NCBI RefSeq assembly: GCF_000171235.2
Contig: NZ_ABEA03000005.1
Location: forward strand, 1-64,000
Direction of reading: 5' to 3'
Length of the DNA: 64,000 bases
Source: Geminisphaera colitermitum TAV2
GTDB taxonomy: Bacteria > Verrucomicrobiota > Verrucomicrobiia > Opitutales > Opitutaceae
Under the pieces are notes generated by a model. It saw nothing but the letters and a program-made list of their open reading frames with translations. It made no database searches and was not told the origin of the DNA. Shown piece after piece: positions 59,358 to 64,000 of the stretch (position 1 is its first letter; each line of letters starts with the position of its first letter). Both the position numbers and the translations under genes were made by a program.

Positions 59358-61271
59358 TCAGTAGCTGCGGCCTTCGTGTTTTTCGTAGTAGTTCAGGTAA
59401 GCTTGGTTCACGACGTGGAAGCCGCCGGGAGTTGGGTATTTGCCAGAAAAATACCAGTCGCCGGGATGATCGGGCACGGCGGCGTGGAGGTTTTCTATGG
59501 TTTGGAAAATGATCTGGAACTCGCCTTGCCATTCGATGTTCCGCGGGCGCACGAGTTGCGTGATCTTGGTCGAGATTTCCTCGGCGCTGAAGGGAGCGTA
59601 GATTTTGCGGACGTGGTTGACGGTCTCGCCGGTTCGCACGGCGTCACGACAAAGTGAATACACTTCTTGCAGGACGTCGGCTTTGCCGCGTTCCTTGAGG
59701 AGGGCGACGGCGGCCTCGAAGGCCACAAACTTGCCGATCTCCGACATGTCGATGCCGTAGCAGTCGGGGTAGCGGATTTGCGGCGCGGTGGAGGCAATGA
59801 CGATTTTCTTGGGGTTGAGGCGCGCGAGGATGCGCAGGATGGAGCCGCGCAGGGTGGTGCCGCGCACGATGGAGTCGTCCACGCACACGAGGTTGTCCAC
59901 GCCGGGGCGCACAGAGCCGTAAGTGATGTCGTAAACGTGGCTGGCGAGGTGATTGCGCATGCCTTCCTGACCGATGAAGGTTCTTATCTTGATGTCCTTG
60001 GAGACGACTTTTTCGCCGTGCGGCCAGTTGCGCAGGATGAGGTCGTCAAGGAGGTCTTCGGTGAGGGCGCCTTTCTGGCAGGCGTCCATGATGGATTTTT
60101 TGACGATGTCGCGGCGGCGTTCGCGGAGGGCGTGGAGGAGTCCGTAGTAGGCAACTTCGGCGGTGTTGGGCACGTAGCCGAACACGGAGTTGCCCCACTC
60201 GTGATTCACGGCGTCGAGGACCTGATCGGCGAGGCGCGCGCCGAGGGCCTTGCGTTCTTCGTAGATGTTGAGGTCGTTGCCGCGCGAGAAGTAGATGCGC
60301 TCAAATGAACACGAGGCGCGGGGGAGCGGGGCCATGAACGGGGTGGAGGTCATGGCACCGCTTTTTTTGATGACCATGACGTGGCCGGGCTGCACTTCGT
60401 GCACGTCGGTTGCGTTGCCGATGTCGAACACGGTCATGAGGGGGGCGCGTTCGGAGGCGAAGGCGATGACTTCGTCGTTCTGGTAATACCAGGCGGGGCG
60501 GATGGCCGAGGGGTCGCGGGCGACGAAGGCGTCGCCGTTGCCGATGAGGCCGCAGAGGGCGAAGCCGCCGTCCCAGTGGGTGGAGGAGCGTTTGATGACG
60601 CGGGTGAGGTCGAGTTCGTCGCTGATGCGATGGGAAATTTCCTCGCCGGGCAGGCCTTGGTCGCGGAGGGCGCGGTAGAGGTCAACGTGTTCTTCGTCGA
60701 GGTAGAAACCGATTTTTTCGAGGAGTGCCTGGGTGTCGGTCGCGAAGATCGGATGCTGCCCCATTTTGATGAGACTGTCGTTGAGCTCCGCAGTATTGGT
60801 CATGTTGAAGTTGCCACATAGCGCGAGGTTGCGCGTGGGCCAGGGGCTGCGGCGGAAATAGGGGTGGCAGGAGGAGAGGCTGTAACCGCCGCTGGTGCCG
60901 TAGCGGAGGTGGCCCATCAAAAGTTCGCCGCCGAAGTCGAAGTGCTCTTTGACGGTTTCGGTAAACTCGGGGTGGATGGTGCCGTCGGCGACTTTTTCGT
61001 TGTACTGGCCGAGGAGGGTTTTGAAGATTTTGTCGAGCGGGTTGGCCTTTACGCAGCGCTCGCGGAACATGAAGGGGTCGCCGGGGGCGATGTTCGTCTT
61101 GACGCAGGCGACGCCGGCACCGTCCTGACCGCGGTTGTGCTGCTTTTCCATGAGGAGGAAAAGCTTGGTGAACCCCCATAGTGGCGTGCCGTATTTTTGC
61201 TGGTAGTAGGAGAGCGGCTTGAGGAGCCGCACCATGGCAATGCCGCATTCGTGGGTGAGTTTATCGCTCAT
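59358..61271 (-). CDS. purF: Amidophosphoribosyltransferase (long form)
   Basis: 637 aa. First committed step of purine synthesis: PRPP and glutamine to phosphoribosylamine. Class II glutaminase with nucleophile Cys9 in THECGIA, then LMGHLRYGTSG; PRPP-binding loop LVCVDDSIVRGTT at about residue 460. It is longer than E. coli PurF (505 aa) and resembles the long form seen in Bacteroidetes and related phyla. N-terminal residues before Cys9 may be a short propeptide or retained. It diverges from the TPR gene with 164 bp between starts. Confidence 0.9.
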   Translation of the reverse strand: MSDKLTHECGIAMVRLLKPLSYYQQKYGTPLWGFTKLFLLMEKQHNRGQDGAGVACVKTNIAPGDPFMFRERCVKANPLDKIFKTLLGQYNEKVADGTIHPEFTETVKEHFDFGGELLMGHLRYGTSGGYSLSSCHPYFRRSPWPTRNLALCGNFNMTNTAELNDSLIKMGQHPIFATDTQALLEKIGFYLDEEHVDLYRALRDQGLPGEEISHRISDELDLTRVIKRSSTHWDGGFALCGLIGNGDAFVARDPSAIRPAWYYQNDEVIAFASERAPLMTVFDIGNATDVHEVQPGHVMVIKKSGAMTSTPFMAPLPRASCSFERIYFSRGNDLNIYEERKALGARLADQVLDAVNHEWGNSVFGYVPNTAEVAYYGLLHALRERRRDIVKKSIMDACQKGALTEDLLDDLILRNWPHGEKVVSKDIKIRTFIGQEGMRNHLASHVYDITYGSVRPGVDNLVCVDDSIVRGTTLRGSILRILARLNPKKIVIASTAPQIRYPDCYGIDMSEIGKFVAFEAAVALLKERGKADVLQEVYSLCRDAVRTGETVNHVRKIYAPFSAEEISTKITQLVRPRNIEWQGEFQIIFQTIENLHAAVPDHPGDWYFSGKYPTPGGFHVVNQAYLNYYEKHEGRSY

Positions 61272-61435
61272 TGGTGGTCAGTGTGATGGCGTTGGTGTTC
61301 ACGAGCCTGAAAAGGGAAACGATCACGTCCCGATGGCGGATGCGGTCAAGGTTTTTGCCGTGGCGGGTTTGCAAGCGGCGCAGGACGTGCGAAAAGCAAC
61401 TTGCGGGGGGACGGCGAAACAGATCAGAACGCGCC

Positions 61436-62239
61436 GTGAACTTTTCTGATTTTTACTCTATCTCCATCCCCACGCTGATTGAGCTGGCTGCGAAGGTCGC
61501 CTGCATTGTGCATCTCATAAAAACAGGGCGCAGTTACATGTGGTTTTGGGTTATCCTGCTGTTTCCTGTGGGCGGGGTGTTGATTTATTTTTTTATGGAA
61601 ATTTATCCCGATTTGCGCGGCGGACGCGGATTTTTGGGAGGCGGCGGCGGGGGGGGATTGGGTTTGGGATTATCCATAAAACTTCCGCAAACGTCGGCCC
61701 GCAAGATCGCCAGGCTGAAGGACGAACTGGAATTCGCCAACACGATCGAAAATCGTGTGCAACTCGCGCAGGCGTATTCCTCGGCGGGACGTCACGGCGA
61801 GGCGATCGAGACGCTCAACGCGTGTCTGCGCGGCGCATTCAAGGACGACCCGCTGCTCACCTACGAACTGGCGCGGGCGCGCTTCGTCGCAGGGCAGCAC
61901 CGCGAGGCGCTGGCGGCGTTGCAAACACTGGCGGCGCAGGGCTGGCGTCACGATGTGGCGGGCCGGCTGCTGCTCACCGCGCGCGGCCACGAGGCGCTGG
62001 GCGACGACACCGGGGCAAGCATTTACTACCAAGAGGCGCTGAAATCGGCCTCTGGTGAGGAGGCGCGCTGCCGTTACGCGCTGCTGCTGGAGCGCCGCGG
62101 GCAACGGGAGCCGGCGCGCGCGATGTTTGCGGAGACCGTGGACTACTCGCGGCGTGCCGGCGGGCGTTATCGTCGCCTGAATCGTGAGTGGATTCAGATT
62201 GCCAAGGCGCGGCTTGCTGCGCTCAAGGCGGGGGCGTGA
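61436..62239 (+). CDS. Membrane-anchored TPR-repeat protein
   Basis: About 267 aa. GTG start at 61436, chosen because upstream in-frame residues are basic and unstructured. Two hydrophobic segments in the first 55 residues (IPTLIELAAKVACIVHLIK and WFWVILLFPVGGVLIYFFM), a Gly-rich linker with 7-9 Gly, then TPR-like helical repeats (ENRVQLAQAYSSAGRHGEAI, LLTYELARARFVAGQHREAL, ALGDDTGASIYYQEALK). The N-terminal part resembles a PLD-N/phage-shock-like anchor. Function is scaffold-like; no partner is visible. Confidence 0.75.
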   Translation: MNFSDFYSISIPTLIELAAKVACIVHLIKTGRSYMWFWVILLFPVGGVLIYFFMEIYPDLRGGRGFLGGGGGGGLGLGLSIKLPQTSARKIARLKDELEFANTIENRVQLAQAYSSAGRHGEAIETLNACLRGAFKDDPLLTYELARARFVAGQHREALAALQTLAAQGWRHDVAGRLLLTARGHEALGDDTGASIYYQEALKSASGEEARCRYALLLERRGQREPARAMFAETVDYSRRAGGRYRRLNREWIQIAKARLAALKAGA

Positions 62240-62355
62240 CCGCGATCGGACCTTGGAGATCGGCATAAAAATCGTGCTGCATTTGCGTAAAGTCACTTCT
62301 CTGCTTGAACATCGGGGCTGCACACCATAGCCGTTCTCTCCCAACCAACATCTTC

Positions 62356-62916
62356 ATGGACACTATTTCTCGCGAAAGTAACGGACCCAGCTACCTCCCG
62401 GTGGCGGCGGTCATTGTCGGCGTCATTGCCCTTGTGCTCGGTGGCGTGGCACTGGCCAAGGTCTCTTCCATCAACAAGCAACTCGTCGCCCAAGACGACA
62501 AGCTCGCCCGTGTCTCCGAGGCGGAAAATCAGGCGGCTGCGGCCGTCGCCGCGGTTGAGCAGGCGAACCGGAAGATCGACACCGTGGCCCGCGACACCGG
62601 CAAGGCTTTCGGTGACGTGGCCAACGTGATCACCGAAGTCCGCGGCGAACTCGCCAAGGTGCAGGAACTCGCCTCCCGCCGTGGCTCCGCCCCGGCTGCT
62701 GCCGCCGCCGCGAATGCTTCCGGCGCGGCTGCCGCGACTCCGCGTGCCCCGGCCGTTGCCGGTCCCGATGAATACATCGTCAAAAGCGGCGACACCGGCG
62801 TGAAGATTGCCCGTGGCAACAACGTTTCGCTGAGTGATCTCCAGGCGGTGAATCCCGATGTGAACTGGAACAAACTCCACGTCGGTCAAAAGGTGAAGTT
62901 GCCCGCCAAACGCTAA
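62356..62916 (+). CDS. LysM-domain protein with N-terminal membrane anchor
   Basis: 186 aa. One N-terminal hydrophobic helix (LPVAAVIVGVIALVLGGVAL), a long helical stretch (residues about 35-105, Ala-rich coiled-coil with heptads), an Ala-rich linker and one LysM domain at the C-terminus (EYIVKSGDTGVKIARGNNVS, then LQAVNPDVNWNKLHVGQKVK). It would sit in the inner membrane and reach peptidoglycan. The start is at MDTISRES (62356). Confidence 0.82.
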   Translation: MDTISRESNGPSYLPVAAVIVGVIALVLGGVALAKVSSINKQLVAQDDKLARVSEAENQAAAAVAAVEQANRKIDTVARDTGKAFGDVANVITEVRGELAKVQELASRRGSAPAAAAAANASGAAAATPRAPAVAGPDEYIVKSGDTGVKIARGNNVSLSDLQAVNPDVNWNKLHVGQKVKLPAKR

Positions 62917-62938
62917 GCAGTCGTCCACGTGGACTGCT
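62916..62938. terminator. Hairpin after the LysM gene
   Basis: AGCAGTC and GACTGCT arms with an inner palindrome GTCCACGTGGAC just after the stop codon at 62914-62916. Possibly a weak terminator or an RNA stabiliser; no T-run follows. Confidence 0.5.
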
Positions 62939-62981
62939 ACGGAGGGCGGGGCTCCTCATGAGTCTTCCCTCGATATTTTTG

Positions 62982-63015
62982 CCTCCCTTCTTTGCCGAAG
63001 GGAGGTTTTGTTTTT
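62982..63015 (+). terminator. Rho-independent terminator
   Basis: CCTCCCTTC-TTTGCC-GAAGGGAGG with a perfect 9-bp stem, followed by TTTTGTTTTT. It ends transcripts from the LysM gene just before the Nudix gene's start codon, so that gene needs its own promoter. Confidence 0.85.
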
Positions 63016-63021
63016 GGGCGC

Positions 63022-63657
63022 ATGAGCACGCATCCAGAGAGCCACGCTTCGTCACCCACCCCGCCGCGTTGGGACCGGCTTGACCACCGCACGGTGGCGA
63101 GCACCCGCGTGTTTGATGTGCAGGGGGTTCGCTTTCGCCATCCGCGCCGGAACGTGGAACGCGAATTTTTCGTCATTGATGCGCCGGACTGGGTCAACGT
63201 GCTGGCGGTGACGACGGGCGGGCAGATCGTGCTGGTGAACCAGTTTCGCTACGGCACGAACGACTTTTCGTGGGAGATTCCCGGTGGCGTGATCGAACGC
63301 GGCGAGGACCCGGTGGCGGCGGGGATGCGCGAGTTGCTGGAAGAAACGGGTTATGCGATGGCCGCGGAAGGGGGGGGGGGGGGAGGGAGGGCAGAGGCGC
63401 GGCTGCTGGGCAGCGTGCGGCCCAATCCCGCGATCATGAACAACTGGTGTCACTTCGTTCTGGCCGATGGGGTGCGCCTGCTGCATTCGCAGGCGTGGGA
63501 TGAGGACGAGGAGTTGCAGGTTTCGACGCTGCCGGTGGACGACGTGTATGCCTTCGCCCGCCGGGGTGGAATCACGCATTCGCTGGTGCTGGATGCGCTG
63601 ATGCTTTTTGAACCGATCTGGCGGGCGCGGCAGGGTGGAGGAGGGCGGGTCTCCTGA
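63022..63657 (+). CDS. NUDIX hydrolase (ADP-ribose pyrophosphatase-like)
   Basis: 211 aa. The Nudix box (G-x5-E-x7-R-E-x2-E-E-x-G) is intact at about residues 90-112 (GEDPVAAGMRELLEETGY inside it). Upstream VNVLAVTTGGQIVLVNQFRY is typical of ADP-ribose/sugar-nucleotide pyrophosphatases. A run of 14 G (63370-63383) lies in frame after the box and encodes a Gly run, so length change would frameshift the gene. The C-terminus (GGGRVS) and the stop codon lie in an inverted repeat. Start at MSTHPESH, as a terminator stands upstream. Confidence 0.88.
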   Translation: MSTHPESHASSPTPPRWDRLDHRTVASTRVFDVQGVRFRHPRRNVEREFFVIDAPDWVNVLAVTTGGQIVLVNQFRYGTNDFSWEIPGGVIERGEDPVAAGMRELLEETGYAMAAEGGGGGGRAEARLLGSVRPNPAIMNNWCHFVLADGVRLLHSQAWDEDEELQVSTLPVDDVYAFARRGGITHSLVLDALMLFEPIWRARQGGGGRVS

Positions 63658-63730
63658 CCCGCCGACGGCGCGAAGCGCCGCTCATCCGGAATTGCGCGGC
63701 TGCGCCGCGTCAGCGGGTCGGGAGACCCGC
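63645..63730. repeat. REP-like inverted repeat at the end of the Nudix gene
   Basis: GCGGGTCTCCTGACCCGC (63645-63662) and GCGGGTCGGGAGACCCGC (63713-63730) are inverted copies with one mismatch; each is itself nearly palindromic. Between them are two GC hairpins (CGGCGCGAAGCGCCG and GCGCGGCTGCGCCGCG). The left copy contains the Nudix stop codon. Arrangement resembles the nested hairpins of the MITE at 59112. Confidence 0.75.
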
Positions 63731-63752
63731 TTTCCTCAGTCAAACATCGTGC

Positions 63753-64000
63753 TTACACCGACACGGGCGCGTGCAACTCGTCGGACTGGAAGCAGGCGTC
63801 GAGCACCTTTTGCACCTCGGCGCCGCGCTCGAAATCAGGCTGGTCCTGCTTGCCGGTGCGGATGCTGGTGATGAAGCGCTGGTAGTTGCTCGGCGTGGCC
63901 TTGACGGTGACGTCCTTCCACTGGGCTTTGTCGAAGTCGGAACCGGTGCAGATGCGGTAGCCCGTGGTGGTGCGTTCGGAGTCGATCTCGATGGAGCCGA
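63753..64000 (-). CDS. Gfo/Idh/MocA-type oxidoreductase, C-terminal end
   Basis: Partial (about 82 residues; runs past the right edge). Reading back, ATPSNYQRFITSIRTGKQDQ and PDFERGAEVQKVLDACFQSD are the C-terminal helix of NAD(P)-dependent Gfo/Idh/MocA sugar dehydrogenases. The stop is at 63753-63755, just after the REP-like element. No N-terminal Rossmann part is visible. Confidence 0.72.
   Translation of the reverse strand, partial: GSIEIDSERTTTGYRICTGSDFDKAQWKDVTVKATPSNYQRFITSIRTGKQDQPDFERGAEVQKVLDACFQSDELHAPVSV

Overview
The window looks like a chromosomal segment of a Verrucomicrobiota bacterium of the Opitutaceae type, probably anaerobic or microaerobic and polysaccharide-degrading (for example a gut symbiont). 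This is inferred from gene content: PEP-CTERM proteins, a prepilin-type H-X9-DG protein, very large secreted glycan-active proteins, two glycyl radical enzymes (GREs), a Bacteroidetes-length PurF, high GC, and many long G or C homopolymers. I see no rRNA, tRNA or CRISPR array. No database search was possible, so the taxon is a guess.

Left part (0-11.2 kb): two separate GRE modules. Module 1 is a URO-D/MtaA-like methyltransferase, a GRE activase carrying an apparent frameshift, a GRE with a Gly-Cys-Gly-Glu active site, and a divergent GntR-LacI hybrid regulator. Module 2 is a secreted CBM-like protein, a GRE with a Gly-Cys-Asn-Trp site that lacks the usual Glu, its activase, and a divergent AraC regulator. 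Substrates are unknown.

Glycan-use part (11.2-33.6 kb): a LacI regulator, a pseudopilin-like protein, a GH106-type rhamnosidase, an MFS transporter, a heparinase II/III-type lyase, a polysaccharide deacetylase, a second MFS transporter, two paralogous beta-helix proteins (one of them about 1445 aa with dockerin-like and SGNH-esterase parts), a GH29 fucosidase, a D-2-hydroxyacid dehydrogenase and two PEP-CTERM proteins. Four copies of a TTCACCYGTGTAAA-type operator lie at the LacI start, between the giant protein and the fucosidase (two copies), and before the dehydrogenase, suggesting one LacI regulon for a rhamnose-, fucose- and uronate-containing polymer.

Scar region (33.6-38.3 kb): a fragment of a helicase/methylase, a truncated Cap4-like nuclease, an unrecognised 562-aa protein, a small membrane protein, and a complete 906-bp IS5-family element with a TAA target duplication. 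It looks like the remnant of a horizontally acquired defence island.

Stress and envelope island (38.3-54.7 kb): two paralogous ECF sigma factors, BON proteins, a CPA2 antiporter, small membrane proteins (DUF3185, DUF1328, ElaB/YqjD, YqjE, YqjK types), a histidine kinase with a CheB-CheR-PAS sensor, an ice-binding-type protein, dodecin, CsbD, a zinc-ligand-less carbonic-anhydrase-like protein, the tail of a second histidine kinase, and a NarL-type response regulator. A previously unnoticed motif, close to GGTAGGATTAGACCCCAT, recurs upstream of seven of these units (a perfect palindrome variant adds an eighth site). It is the best candidate here for an undescribed regulon.

Right part (54.8-64 kb): housekeeping genes. 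rpoZ, a GroEL without the GGM tail and without groES, a stand-alone L35, a B12-binding radical SAM protein, a histone-H1-like protein, a MITE-like element, purF, a TPR protein, a LysM protein, a Nudix hydrolase and the end of a Gfo/Idh/MocA oxidoreductase.
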